Assembly: GCF_023718305.1 (NCBI RefSeq)
Contig: NZ_QEYO01000005.1
Span: 170,280 to 234,279 of the forward strand
Length of the DNA: 64,000 bases
Reading direction: 5' to 3'
DNA from: Gramella sp. AN32
Lineage (GTDB): Bacteria > Bacteroidota > Bacteroidia > Flavobacteriales > Flavobacteriaceae
The first letter of the stretch is position 1. Each line of letters opens with the position of its first letter. This document shows positions 40,944 through 51,100 of the stretch, piece after piece. The notes under the pieces are model-generated. The model made no database searches. It had not been told where the DNA came from and saw only the letters and a program-made list of their open reading frames with translations. Made by a program: the position numbers and the translations under genes.

Positions 40944-43526
40944 TTATACGCTATTTTCAGTAGTTTTTGGTGTTTGATATTTTTCCTCTATTCTAAAGAT
41001 CTCCCCCGTACCACCGTCCATTTTTATCTTTTCGCCAGATGCCAGCCGGTTGCATAGACCGGGAACATTTACAATGGTGGGGATTCCCAGTTCTCGAAGT
41101 AGGATAACCGAATGGGATAAGGCAGAACCTTTTTCGATCAATACGCCTTTACAGGTAGGGAACAAGGCCGCCCAACCCGGATCTGTGCGCTGCGCACAAA
41201 TAATCTTGTTGTTCACATCCAGACTGTCCCCAGGGTCTTTAATTACCGCAATTTCCCCGCTTACCTGTCCGGGATAACAGCCCTGGCCTTTGAATAAGTT
41301 GGGAGCAGAAACCACCTTTTCTTCTTTCAAGGGCGGGAAAGGCACAATGACGCGGGACTGTACTTCTATTTTACGATAATTTTCAAATTCAGCTTTTCTT
41401 TCGGCAACGATACTTTTAAAGCGGTCAATTATCCCTGCCTGTACCAGTTCCTTTTCGGTGAGGTAGAAAACATCCGCGACATTATCCAGCTTTCCGTTTT
41501 CGAGCTGGTAATGGCCATAAGCGCGATAGATAGCGCGGTACATTCCAAAAAGGCGGGTCCGTTCCAGGCGAAGGCTTTCCCGGTATCGTATGGCCATCTG
41601 TAATTTTTTCAAATTTTTCTGAAGTTTTCTTCTGAAGAAAAACGACTTTGTTTTCAGGAGATTTTCCAGCTTGGCTTTAGCTTTTTCTGAAACCCTTTCA
41701 AGATTTATTTTTCTGATCTTTTCGCCGCTTAAAAAATTGCGCAGGTATTTATAAAATATCAGGGGTTCCACCCGCATGGTTTGGGTTTCCAATTTTAGTT
41801 CCCCCACGGTTCGGTCTCCATAACGCTGGATGAAATAGCTTACCTCCCTGAAAAAGACGGGATGTTCCTTTTCGATTTTTTGATGCAGGTTGTGAGGAAG
41901 ACTGAGAATTAAATTTTTTAGTTCCTTGCATTTTGTGGCGATTTCGGCCACTTCCATCATTGCAATGGTTGGTTGGGTGCTTTCAATTTCCTGATCCCCG
42001 GAAAGATAGCGCCCCAAAAATTCTTCGGGATTTTGGATGCCTGCTTTTTTAAGTTTTCGTAGTACATTTCCATTTAGCATCATCACATTAAAATCATTGA
42101 TAATGGGAATGGCCCAGGAATTTATCAGGTTTTCATCCAGTCCTTTTTTCTTCTGAAGGAAATTTTCGGATGGCAATGATTGCGGTGTAATTTTATAAAA
42201 TTCAGCATAATACTTCTGAAAATGCTGCTGAAAATCCGGCACCAACTTATGCAACTTGCTTATTTTTCGCCACAGCCGGTAGTAGTTAAGAGCCAGTTTG
42301 GGCAGCAACTTTATTTTTTCCGCCAGGTTTTTTTTAAGATCTTCGATAAAGTCCACTGGTTCCTGCAGACCCATCATGAGTTCCATATCGGCTTTGTTTT
42401 GTTTAAAGGAAGGCAGTAGCTGTAGGCCACGGTACCAGTTATTGATGTTGTAGTAAATCCTTCCTTTTACCAGTGCCAGTAAATTGGAGAGGATGTGGTC
42501 ATGCCGGGAAATAACATTTTTAGAAATTCCCAAAACCTGCATGGTTTGCTGGTAAACCGTTTTATAAGCCCGGGAAGCAAAGCTGAAGGTGAGCGGAGTG
42601 GTCACCCCGCAATAACTTTCCTGGATATTGGAATTGTCATATACCACCACTTCCGGAATCTTTTGTGTGATGGACCGAGCCTGAAGAAAATACAGCTCTT
42701 GGTTTTTAATGGCAAATTCTATATCCAGCGGAACTCCACAAGTTTTTTCGGCAGCCTGAGCGGTTTTAAACAGCCTTTCCAAAACAGCTTTTTCGATACA
42801 AGGGTGGTTTTGTTTTTCCAATATGGTTGCCACCGGTTTTAAACCCTGATCTTCTGCTTTACGCAGTGCCGTGGTTTTTGTTGCTATTATTTGTCGGTGC
42901 AATTTCCCCGAAGCTTTTTCAAAATAAAACTCATCGCCTTCAGCCGCGCCGTTCATCAAGCCTTCTGCAAATCCCAATACGGCATGGATGGCCATTTCCT
43001 GGGGAAACTCGGGAAAGGTGGTGAATGCAACGCCGCTGGCATCGGGATTTACCTGTTGCTGTATAATCACGGCAGGTCGTGCGATGGGGTCCAGGTTATG
43101 CTGCTTACGGTACGCCCTTGCTGTCGGCGACCAGGCGCTAGCTGCACATTTGCCCACCGCCCGTTCCAGTTCCTGTTTTGTGAAGATGTTTAAAAAGGAT
43201 TGCATTATTCCAGGAAAAGCATTTTTTGCTGCGTCTTCATCCAAAACAGAAGAGCGTACCACTACCGGCGTATTAGGGAAATCCCACTTCCGCAGGATTT
43301 TATCCAACTTTTTCCAGTCTTCCGCAGGTAATTTATAGTTTAGTAATTTTTGAGAAATTAGTTCTGATTCACTTCCATCAGGTTTACTTTCAGAAATAAT
43401 CCCTTTAAAATTTTTATAGTGGATAACCAGGAAATCTGGCACCTGCATTCCTAATTTTCGCAGTTTGTAGAGACCTTCAGCCTTGCCGCCAATTCCATTC
43501 CGGTATGTTTTTCCGTAACAGATCAT
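40944..43526 (-). CDS. PEP-synthase-like phosphotransferase (PPDK N-terminal plus PEP-utilising mobile domain)
   Basis: The 860-residue protein has an ATP-grasp PPDK_N domain at 1-290 (NGIGGKAEGLYKLRKLGMQV, TPVVVRSSVLDEDAAKNAFP, GVPLDIEFAIKNQELYFLQA). The middle is long and helical. The C-terminal mobile domain carries the phosphorylatable histidine in CKGVLIEKGSALSHSVILLR. The PEP/pyruvate barrel of true PEP synthase is absent, so it resembles rifampin phosphotransferase-type enzymes that pass the beta-phosphate of ATP to a small acceptor. It overlaps the UbiA-type gene by 4 bp (ATGA), indicating a shared operon. Confidence 0.85.
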   Translation of the reverse strand: MICYGKTYRNGIGGKAEGLYKLRKLGMQVPDFLVIHYKNFKGIISESKPDGSESELISQKLLNYKLPAEDWKKLDKILRKWDFPNTPVVVRSSVLDEDAAKNAFPGIMQSFLNIFTKQELERAVGKCAASAWSPTARAYRKQHNLDPIARPAVIIQQQVNPDASGVAFTTFPEFPQEMAIHAVLGFAEGLMNGAAEGDEFYFEKASGKLHRQIIATKTTALRKAEDQGLKPVATILEKQNHPCIEKAVLERLFKTAQAAEKTCGVPLDIEFAIKNQELYFLQARSITQKIPEVVVYDNSNIQESYCGVTTPLTFSFASRAYKTVYQQTMQVLGISKNVISRHDHILSNLLALVKGRIYYNINNWYRGLQLLPSFKQNKADMELMMGLQEPVDFIEDLKKNLAEKIKLLPKLALNYYRLWRKISKLHKLVPDFQQHFQKYYAEFYKITPQSLPSENFLQKKKGLDENLINSWAIPIINDFNVMMLNGNVLRKLKKAGIQNPEEFLGRYLSGDQEIESTQPTIAMMEVAEIATKCKELKNLILSLPHNLHQKIEKEHPVFFREVSYFIQRYGDRTVGELKLETQTMRVEPLIFYKYLRNFLSGEKIRKINLERVSEKAKAKLENLLKTKSFFFRRKLQKNLKKLQMAIRYRESLRLERTRLFGMYRAIYRAYGHYQLENGKLDNVADVFYLTEKELVQAGIIDRFKSIVAERKAEFENYRKIEVQSRVIVPFPPLKEEKVVSAPNLFKGQGCYPGQVSGEIAVIKDPGDSLDVNNKIICAQRTDPGWAALFPTCKGVLIEKGSALSHSVILLRELGIPTIVNVPGLCNRLASGEKIKMDGGTGEIFRIEEKYQTPKTTENSV

Positions 43527-44416
43527 TGGGAATGCACTTCAATAATGATACTTACATAACTTGCCAGCATAAACAGGGAAACAATTTTTTCGGCTTGGCG
43601 TAAATTTTTTTCAGAAGGTTTATAAATATTCTTCAAATAAAAGAGGAGCGCAACAATGAAAATAGCGCCGATAAGGAAATAGGCCCAGGATCGGCTGTTT
43701 ATCTGGTAAAGCAGATATACCTGTACCAGCACCCCACTTAGCAATATCAATAACAACAGGGCAATGGCACCCATATATCCAACGGATTTTGAATAAGAAT
43801 CCACGCCGGGTTTTTCAGCTTTGGGCGAATGAAGTTTTCTGGCAATTTCAAAAGAAAACCCTGAAAACAGGCTCAGTGCTGCCAGAATGTAAAAAGGAAA
43901 TAATACCTCAAGTTGTGGGTGAAAAGCGGAATATACCCAAAGAATGATCAAAGGCATCACCAGCATGTGGGTGACGGCATATAGCAAAAGGTATTTATTA
44001 AGAAATTTCCCCACAAAAAATTCATAGCGCATTAGCAGGCTGTAACCCACTGCTGCAATCCAGCAAATTACCACAGGAAACCCTGAAATCAGCGACCAGG
44101 CTATCTCTATAAGTGTCCCTGCCATAGCAATAGCGATAAGCTGCTTTTTCTTTACCCGGCCAGTTTGTAAAATCCGCTGCGGATGATTTTTTGAATCGAT
44201 GTCATAATCTTTTATTTCATCAAAAACCCGAAGCCGGAAAAAAAAGGAAATAACGGCCACCACCCCTAAAATCAGCCACCAAAGCTCTTCCTCCTGACCT
44301 GTGGAAGTGAAAAAGCTTGCTGCGGAGCGTACGGTAAAAAATAGGATGGCGAAGAGTGCCATATTTATGACAGGGAAACGCTCCTTAAAGTAGGCAAAAA
44401 TGTTTTTCAGGATCAT
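43523..44416 (-). CDS. UbiA-family prenyltransferase-like integral membrane protein
   Basis: The 297-residue protein has about eight membrane helices. The first acidic motif D66EIKDYDID74 and NHPQRILQTGRVKKKQL match UbiA prenyltransferases; a second, weaker acidic site is in KPGVDSYSKSVGY. UbiA enzymes attach a prenyl chain to an aromatic or polyol acceptor in the membrane. The second D-x-x-x-D is reduced here, so the chemistry may differ. It is the first gene of the operon with the PEP-synthase-like gene. Confidence 0.82.
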   Translation of the reverse strand: MILKNIFAYFKERFPVINMALFAILFFTVRSAASFFTSTGQEEELWWLILGVVAVISFFFRLRVFDEIKDYDIDSKNHPQRILQTGRVKKKQLIAIAMAGTLIEIAWSLISGFPVVICWIAAVGYSLLMRYEFFVGKFLNKYLLLYAVTHMLVMPLIILWVYSAFHPQLEVLFPFYILAALSLFSGFSFEIARKLHSPKAEKPGVDSYSKSVGYMGAIALLLLILLSGVLVQVYLLYQINSRSWAYFLIGAIFIVALLFYLKNIYKPSEKNLRQAEKIVSLFMLASYVSIIIEVHSQ

Positions 44417-44471
44417 GGAATAAGCTTGGTGTCGAGGTAAATTTAACTAATTTTAAGACAAATACTTCCAT

Positions 44472-46718
44472 ATGAAATTTATAAGAAATGGCCTCTCCCG
44501 CTTAAAGTACATTATCTTATTGTTGCTGCTGGTTTGTTGCTATTTTTTATGGCCGGGGGTGAAAAAGGCCATTCAGTTGGATAACAGCCTAAACATCTGG
44601 TTTCTGGAAGATGACCCCGCCCTGATAGATTATAACAACTATGTGGATCGGTTTGGGAACGATGAAAGTGTGGTGTTGCTGATAAAAGATCCTGAAGGAA
44701 TTTTAACTTCAGAATATTTCCAGTCTTTTATAAACCTTACCGATTCCCTGGAAGCTATTCCGGAAGTTGAAGGTGTGTTGGGGCCGGGCAATATTCAGGT
44801 CCCCACCAATACTTTGCTGGGTTTTGGAGGGAGGGACCTTATTAAGGAAAATTCAGAAGTCGGGCAGGTTTTACAGGATTTGGAAGAGCATAGCTATATC
44901 CGGGACCAATTTTTTACAGAAGATAAAAAAGCTGCACGCTTTGTGGTCGTTTTTAAGCCCCTGGCAGATTTTGACGCCCACCGGGACAGGCTTATCCGGG
45001 AAGTAAGGAGTAGGGTGGAGGCAGAATTTCCAGGAGGCAACACTTTTTTAGGTGGGGTAGGGGTGATTTTTTCAGGTTTGAACAGCCTTTCGCAGGAGGA
45101 CTTTACCTTTTTCCTTGGCTTGGGCTACCTGCTCATGTTCCTGCTGGTACTGGTTCTCTTTAGAAGTTTTTACGTGCTTGTCTATACCTTGCTTACAATC
45201 GCTTTTGCTACTTATATCTGTATTGGAATTTATGGAATTATGGGCCATCAGCTTAATTTGATGACCACTTTGATCCCCACCGTGCTTATACTGTTGGGAA
45301 TATTGGACATCGTCCATATTTTGAATGAACATCGATCTACCAAACGCAATGATAATAATTCTGAAATTGGAGTCCTAAAAAGGGTTTTTCGACCTTGTTT
45401 ATATACCAGCCTTACCACAATGTCAGGATTTCTTTCCCTGCTGAGCAGCCCGATGGCAATTCTGAAAAACTTTGGCATTTATACCGCTTTGGGAATATTC
45501 CTCTGCTTTATTTTGAGTTTTTTCTTTGGGCTTATTTTCCTTCCCCTCATAAAACGGAAAGAAAAATTTGTTTTTCCTGTAGCCTGGTTTCATTCCCTTC
45601 ATGATCATGTTTTAAAGAAAAAATCGGTTTATACCATTTTAACCGGTTTACTGATTTTTGTCGCTACTTCCGGAATTTTAAAACTGAAAAACGATACCTA
45701 TACCTTAGGTTACTTTCCGCAGGACCACCAGGTGGTGCTGGATCACGTGGAAATAGAAAAAACCTGGGGACCATATATGCCTTTTGAACTTATGATCTCC
45801 CCAAAAAATGGCTTCAACATCCACTCCCCGGAAGTGGTACAGGCAGGGCTTCGGTTTTCAGATTCTATTTTAAATATCCCGGGTATAGGTTCTTCTTTCG
45901 GTTTTCCGCAACTTTATGATGCGGGCCTCCAAAACAGGTATAAAAATAATGCAGCGCAAATGCTACAACGAAAGTCCGGCCTGTCCCAGGTTGATAAATT
46001 CCTTAAAACCGGTTATCCCCAATTGAGCGGATATTATATAGACCGGAACTCAGGTACGGGAAAAATTACCGTTTTTGGGGAAATGAGTTCTGCCGTGGAA
46101 CTTACCAATAAAAAAGATTTATTGCTCAAAACCGGGAATGCCGCGTTTGGTAAAGTAGCCGAAATAACGGCGGCTGGTTATTTGCCTATGTATTCGCAAA
46201 TTGTACAATATGCCGCGCAATCCCAGGTAAATAGTTTGCTTTTGGCATTTCTACTGGTGTTTTTGCTCGTATGGATTTTTCTAAAAAGCTTCAAACTGGC
46301 ATTGCTGGCAATTGTTCCAAACCTTTTTCCGGTAGTTCTTATCCTGGGCATAATGGGATGGTTCAATATAGACCTTGATATTGCAACTGCCAGCATCAGT
46401 GCTATCGTACTTAGTTTTTGTATTGATGACACCTTACATTTTATGTACCACTATAAAAAGCACCGGAACATGGGACAAAGCACATTGCGTTCCCGCGTTT
46501 TAACCTTTGGTCGCGTAGGGGCTGCAATCGTAATTACCAGCCTTATCCTGCTGGCGGGATATTTATTGATGCTTTTAGCTTCTTTAAAAACGGTTTACTT
46601 ATTCGGGCTGCTAACGGCCATAGGTATTATAGGTGCATTGTTCAGCCATTTAATCGTATTGCCCATATTGTTGGAGCGCTTTGATAGAAAAAATGACTAT
46701 AGGAAGAAAGGGTTATAA
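44472..46718 (+). CDS. MMPL/RND-family membrane exporter
   Basis: The 748-residue protein has an N-terminal membrane helix, a periplasmic domain (about 35-215) and a cluster of helices at about 220-360. A second periplasmic domain and a second helix cluster (about 590-740) follow, giving the 2 x 6 RND layout. Motifs include IGIYGIMGHQLNLMTTLIPT, LLGILDIVHILNE and ISAIVLSFCIDDTLHFMYHY. The closest relatives are HpnN/MMPL-type lipid exporters. It is divergent from the UbiA gene with a 55-bp gap, so the two probably share a control region; export of the product of this locus is inferred. Confidence 0.88.
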   Translation: MKFIRNGLSRLKYIILLLLLVCCYFLWPGVKKAIQLDNSLNIWFLEDDPALIDYNNYVDRFGNDESVVLLIKDPEGILTSEYFQSFINLTDSLEAIPEVEGVLGPGNIQVPTNTLLGFGGRDLIKENSEVGQVLQDLEEHSYIRDQFFTEDKKAARFVVVFKPLADFDAHRDRLIREVRSRVEAEFPGGNTFLGGVGVIFSGLNSLSQEDFTFFLGLGYLLMFLLVLVLFRSFYVLVYTLLTIAFATYICIGIYGIMGHQLNLMTTLIPTVLILLGILDIVHILNEHRSTKRNDNNSEIGVLKRVFRPCLYTSLTTMSGFLSLLSSPMAILKNFGIYTALGIFLCFILSFFFGLIFLPLIKRKEKFVFPVAWFHSLHDHVLKKKSVYTILTGLLIFVATSGILKLKNDTYTLGYFPQDHQVVLDHVEIEKTWGPYMPFELMISPKNGFNIHSPEVVQAGLRFSDSILNIPGIGSSFGFPQLYDAGLQNRYKNNAAQMLQRKSGLSQVDKFLKTGYPQLSGYYIDRNSGTGKITVFGEMSSAVELTNKKDLLLKTGNAAFGKVAEITAAGYLPMYSQIVQYAAQSQVNSLLLAFLLVFLLVWIFLKSFKLALLAIVPNLFPVVLILGIMGWFNIDLDIATASISAIVLSFCIDDTLHFMYHYKKHRNMGQSTLRSRVLTFGRVGAAIVITSLILLAGYLLMLLASLKTVYLFGLLTAIGIIGALFSHLIVLPILLERFDRKNDYRKKGL

Positions 46719-46915
46719 ATGTACTTAAGAAACAACCCAAAAATAAATTTTATAGGATTTCCAGACTCTAATAGTCAATAACCTAAATTACTGGTCACCG
46801 GATTGGTCTCGCTTAACCTTGTTTTACGTTTTGATATTCAGATTGAAGGGTTTTCGGGGTGATTTTAGGATATTCAACTAAAAATCATTGATAGAGAATA
46901 CTAATTTAGTTGCTG

Positions 46916-47947
46916 CTAAACTGTAGTCTTCATGGAGGATTCTCTAACGATAAGTTCTGTATTTAAAGAGATTGTTTCAGACTTTATAGATTCTTCCTCA
47001 TCTTCAATTAATCGTATGGAAAGTTTAGCGGCTTCGGTACCCATTTCAAAAGCTCTGTCATTAATGGTAGTGATATGTGGTTCTATAACCCGTGAAATAG
47101 GATAATTACTAAAGCCGACGATAGCGGTTTCTTCCGGGATTTTCACTCCGGCTTTCATAAATACCTGCAATACACTTACTGCGGTGTAATCATTTGCACA
47201 AAAAATACCGTCTGGCAAGACCGGGAGTTTCAAAAATTTATTTGCCTGAATAACTCCTTCTTCATAGCTCAAGTTATGCGTGAGGCCAACTAAATTAGCA
47301 TCAAGTGTAAGTTTGTGTTTCTTTAAAGCTGCTTTATACCCCTCATAACGTGCTTTAAATATCGCAGTAGATTGATTTCCTGCAATGTGAGCAATACGTT
47401 TGCATCCTTTTTCTATGAGATGCTTGGTTGCAGTGAAGGCAGATTCGTAATCATTGATTACGATACTATTTACATCTATTTCTGATGGAACCCTATCATA
47501 AAATACCAAAGGAATTCCCAGTTTTTTAAATTTTTTAAAGTGATCGTATTTATCAGTTTCAATAGATAAACAAACAATCACTCCCTCAACCATTTTATTC
47601 TGAAGGATTTTTGTGATTTCCTGCTCTCTTTTCATAGAGTCTTTGGACTGGAAAATAGTAACATTATAACCCATTTTATAGGCATAATCTTCAATGCCGC
47701 TAATAACTAGCGAATGGAAGTAGATATCTATTCTGGGAACTATGATTCCAATAGATTGTGTCTTTTTTTTTCTAAAACTTGAGGCAATAGAATTTGGTAT
47801 AAAGCCTAACTCCTCAGCCTTTTTCTGAACTAGTTTGGTGGTAGATTCACTGATGCCTGGATGGTTGCCCAATGCTCTTGAAATTGTAGATGCCGATAGA
47901 TTTAGTTCTTTGGCTAAATCCTTCAGAGTAGTTCTAGAATTTTTCAT
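46916..47947 (-). CDS. LacI/GalR-family transcriptional regulator
   Basis: The 343-residue protein has the LacI helix-turn-helix (TTLKDLAKELNLSASTISRA, then NHPGISESTTKLVQ) and hinge, followed by a periplasmic-binding-protein-like sugar domain (GIIVPRIDIYFHSLVISGIE, FCANDYTAVSVLQVF). CAAACGTTTG palindromes lie in its own leader (47959-47968) and in the divergent susC promoter (48104-48125). It therefore likely represses both units until an amino-sugar effector binds. Confidence 0.93.
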   Translation of the reverse strand: MKNSRTTLKDLAKELNLSASTISRALGNHPGISESTTKLVQKKAEELGFIPNSIASSFRKKKTQSIGIIVPRIDIYFHSLVISGIEDYAYKMGYNVTIFQSKDSMKREQEITKILQNKMVEGVIVCLSIETDKYDHFKKFKKLGIPLVFYDRVPSEIDVNSIVINDYESAFTATKHLIEKGCKRIAHIAGNQSTAIFKARYEGYKAALKKHKLTLDANLVGLTHNLSYEEGVIQANKFLKLPVLPDGIFCANDYTAVSVLQVFMKAGVKIPEETAIVGFSNYPISRVIEPHITTINDRAFEMGTEAAKLSIRLIEDEEESIKSETISLNTELIVRESSMKTTV

Positions 47948-47958
47948 ATTATACCCAA

Positions 47959-47968
47959 CAAACGTTTG
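47959..47968. promoter_or_regulatory. LacI-type operator in the regulator's leader
   Basis: CAAACGTTTG, 12 bp from the regulator's start codon, repeats the core of the larger palindrome in the susC promoter. GCAAACGTTTGT is the local form. Suggests autoregulation. Confidence 0.75.
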
Positions 47969-48103
47969 CGTAAATATACAAATTATTTGTTAAATCGTTT
48001 TAATATATAGAGTCCTTTTAATTTCTGTAAGTTAAATTTTATACAATATTACTGGTGAAAACTCTAAATAAGTGAATTTAAATTCATAAAATATGCTAAA
48101 ATA

Positions 48104-48125
48104 ATTATGCAAACGTTTGCATAAT
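48104..48125. promoter_or_regulatory. 22-bp perfect LacI-type operator
   Basis: The 22 bases are a perfect palindrome centred on AACGTT (arms ATTATGCAAAC and GTTTGCATAAT). This is the classic LacI/GalR half-site pair. It covers the TTG at 48117-48119 that serves as the -33 box of the operon promoter, so binding would block transcription of the sugar operon. Confidence 0.88.
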
Positions 48126-48147
48126 AAATAACTAAATTTTACATTTG
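48117..48147 (+). promoter_or_regulatory. Promoter of the sugar utilisation operon (TTG-N20-TACATTTG)
   Basis: TTG at 48117-48119 and TACATTTG at 48140-48147 are 20 bp apart, matching the Bacteroidota TTG-N19-21-TAnnTTTG promoter. The start codon of susC is 50 bp downstream. The -33 box lies inside the LacI operator. Confidence 0.75.
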
Positions 48148-48197
48148 GATCAATCAATTGCTTTAAAATAGTCTAATCGATCAATGAATATTTAATT

Positions 48198-51100
48198 ATG
48201 AACAAAAAAATCAACAGACATCCGGTAGGATTTAAAAAAAGCTTCAACTCAGTTTCACGGTCGGTTGCAACCACAATGCTTTTCCTTTTTGTTTCAATCC
48301 TTTCCTATGCTCAGGAAGCAACAATTTCCGGTACAGTAACAAATATGAACACAGGAGAGCCCCTTCTTGGTGTTAATGTCATTTTAAAAGGCACTTCAAA
48401 AGGAGTTTCAACTGATCTTGATGGAAATTACAGCATACAGCAAATCGCCCCTGGCGCTGTATTAAGCTTTTCTTTTTTAGGTTTTGAATCTAAGGATGTG
48501 TCTGTAGGTTCGCAAATATCCATAGATGTAGCGCTTAGCCCTGTTACTAATGAACTTGATGAGTTAGTGATTGTTGGATATGGTAAAAAGAAGAAACGGA
48601 ATCTGACCGGTTCTATCTCTTCGGTAGGAAGTGAAGAAATTGAGAAAACAAATCAACAGGATGCCGTTTCTATCTTACAAGGTAGAGCTGCGGGTGTACA
48701 GGTTACTTCAAACTCTGGTGCACCTGGAGGTGCTATGACGATTCGGGTTAGGGGGAACTCTTCTTTAAATTCGGGCAACGATCCTTTATATGTTGTAGAT
48801 GGTGTTCCTATAGAGTCTAATAGTTTGTCATCGCTTAATGGTTCAGAAAATTTTGGTCTGAACCCGTTGGCAGATATTAACCCCGGTGATATAGAATCTA
48901 TTGAGGTATTAAAGGATGCTGCTTCTACCGCTATTTACGGTTCCCGGGCTGCTAATGGGGTAGTAATGATTACTACAAAACGTGGTAAAGAAGGTAAAGC
49001 TCAGATTAACCTGAATGTATTTACCGGAGTTAGTGAGATTACCCGAAAGCTAAGTGTTTTAAACGCAAGTCAATACAGAGCGGTAATTCTGGATTCTTAC
49101 CGAAATATGGATAATCCGGTTGAGCCCATATTTGCGGTTTTAGATTCATTAAGCCCCAAAAATAACGGCGACGTAGATTGGCAGGAAGAATTGCTGCGCG
49201 TTGCGCCTCAATATAAAATAGATCTTTCAGTTCGAGGTGGTTCGGAGAATGTAAAGTATTCATGGAGTTCGTCTTTCCTTAATCAGGATGGTGTGATTTT
49301 AAACAACAATTATAAGCGGGTTACTTCCCGATTGAATGTTGATTTTAACGCTACAGATAAATTGAAATTTGGTCAGAGTATATCCTATACCAATGCGATA
49401 AATAATAGAATTAATGCCGGAGGATCAGGTAATTTAAGTGTTGTAAGAGAGCTATTGATTCGTCCACCCACGTATGCAATGTACTTGCCAGATGGTTCAT
49501 TGAACGGATATCAGTTTGGTAAGAGAAATCCGGTAGGTCTTGCAGAACTGGCTACACACCTTAATAAGACAAACCGAATTATAGGTAATGAATATGCTGA
49601 ATATCAATTTACAGATGCACTCAAATTGAGAAGTAATGTAAATCTAGATTTTGTAGCTATGAAAGAAGATGAATTTATCCCGTCTAGTTTAGATTATAGA
49701 CCGGGCTATAATACAGGTGCTGTGCGCTCATTAACCAATTTAACCTGGGGTAATGAAACCTATTTAACGTTTGATAAGCAACTTAACGAAGTTCATAACT
49801 TGTCGGGATTATTGGGTTTCAGTTTTCAAAACTGGAAATACGAGCAAACCGGTCTTGATGGTATGCTTTTCCCAAGTGATAATATAAGAACGCTCAACGG
49901 GGCAGGAACAATTTCTGGTCAGGAAGTAAACATAAGTACAGAGCACTCGATGTTGTCTTATTTTGGCCGTATGTCTTATGACTATAAAGGAAAATATCTT
50001 GCTGAAGTAAATCTTAGAGCAGATGGTTCTTCTCGTTTTGGGGCAGATAATCGTTTTGGTTATTTCCCTTCAGCATCAGTAGGATGGCGTTTTTCTGATG
50101 AAGGGTTCCTTCAGGATAACACGGTAATTAATGATGCTAAGTTGCGTTTTAGTGCAGGTCAAACCGGTAATGAGGCGATAGGAAACTATACTTCACAAGG
50201 GGAATTTGCTGTTGGTGTAAATTATTTAGATTATTCAGGAGCTGCTCCTACAGTAATGCCAAATGCAGGATTAACCTGGGAAACGACTACGCAATATGAT
50301 ATAGGTTTGGATCTTTCCCTATGGAATAACAGAGTGAATTTGACTACAGATTATTACGTAAAACTTACTGAAGATTTACTCTACAATGTGCCGATTCCTA
50401 GAACTACTGGGTTTTCATTTATAACGCAAAACATAGGAAGCATAGAGAATAAAGGTATTGAGTTTACCTTAACCACACGCAACTTAGTAGGAGATTTTAA
50501 ATGGGATACCAACTTCAATATTAGTTCTAACAGTAATCGGGTAAAAGATTTACCAGATGAGCTTTTAACGAACGGTTATATACAAAATGGAAAATACCAT
50601 ATTCTTAGAGAAGGTCTACCTATAGGAACTTTTTACGGTTACAAATTCAATGGAGTATATTCCCGAGATGAAGACAATGTAAATCAAATTACAAATGGTT
50701 CTCAAGGTACTGTTTTTAAAGGTGGGGATCCTATCTGGGAAGACGTTAACGGCGATAACATCATAGATGCAGACGATAGACAAATAATAGGTGATGCTAC
50801 TCCAGATTTCTTTGGAGGTATTACAAACAACCTGTCATATAAAAATTTCAGTCTTGGTGTATTCTTTCAGTTTTCTTATGGAAATGATATCTATAGTGAA
50901 ATCAATCACCAGCGAAACTCAGTGGTACGTTACAACAATCTTTCTACAGATGCACTTAACAGATGGAGGGAGCAAGGTGATGTGACCGATTTTCCACGAC
51001 CACTGCGTGATGACCCTTTAGAAAGCGATAGTCGTATTCAGAGCCGCTGGGTAGAAGACGGTTCTTATATAAAACTGAAAAATGTTAACCTGAGCTACAG

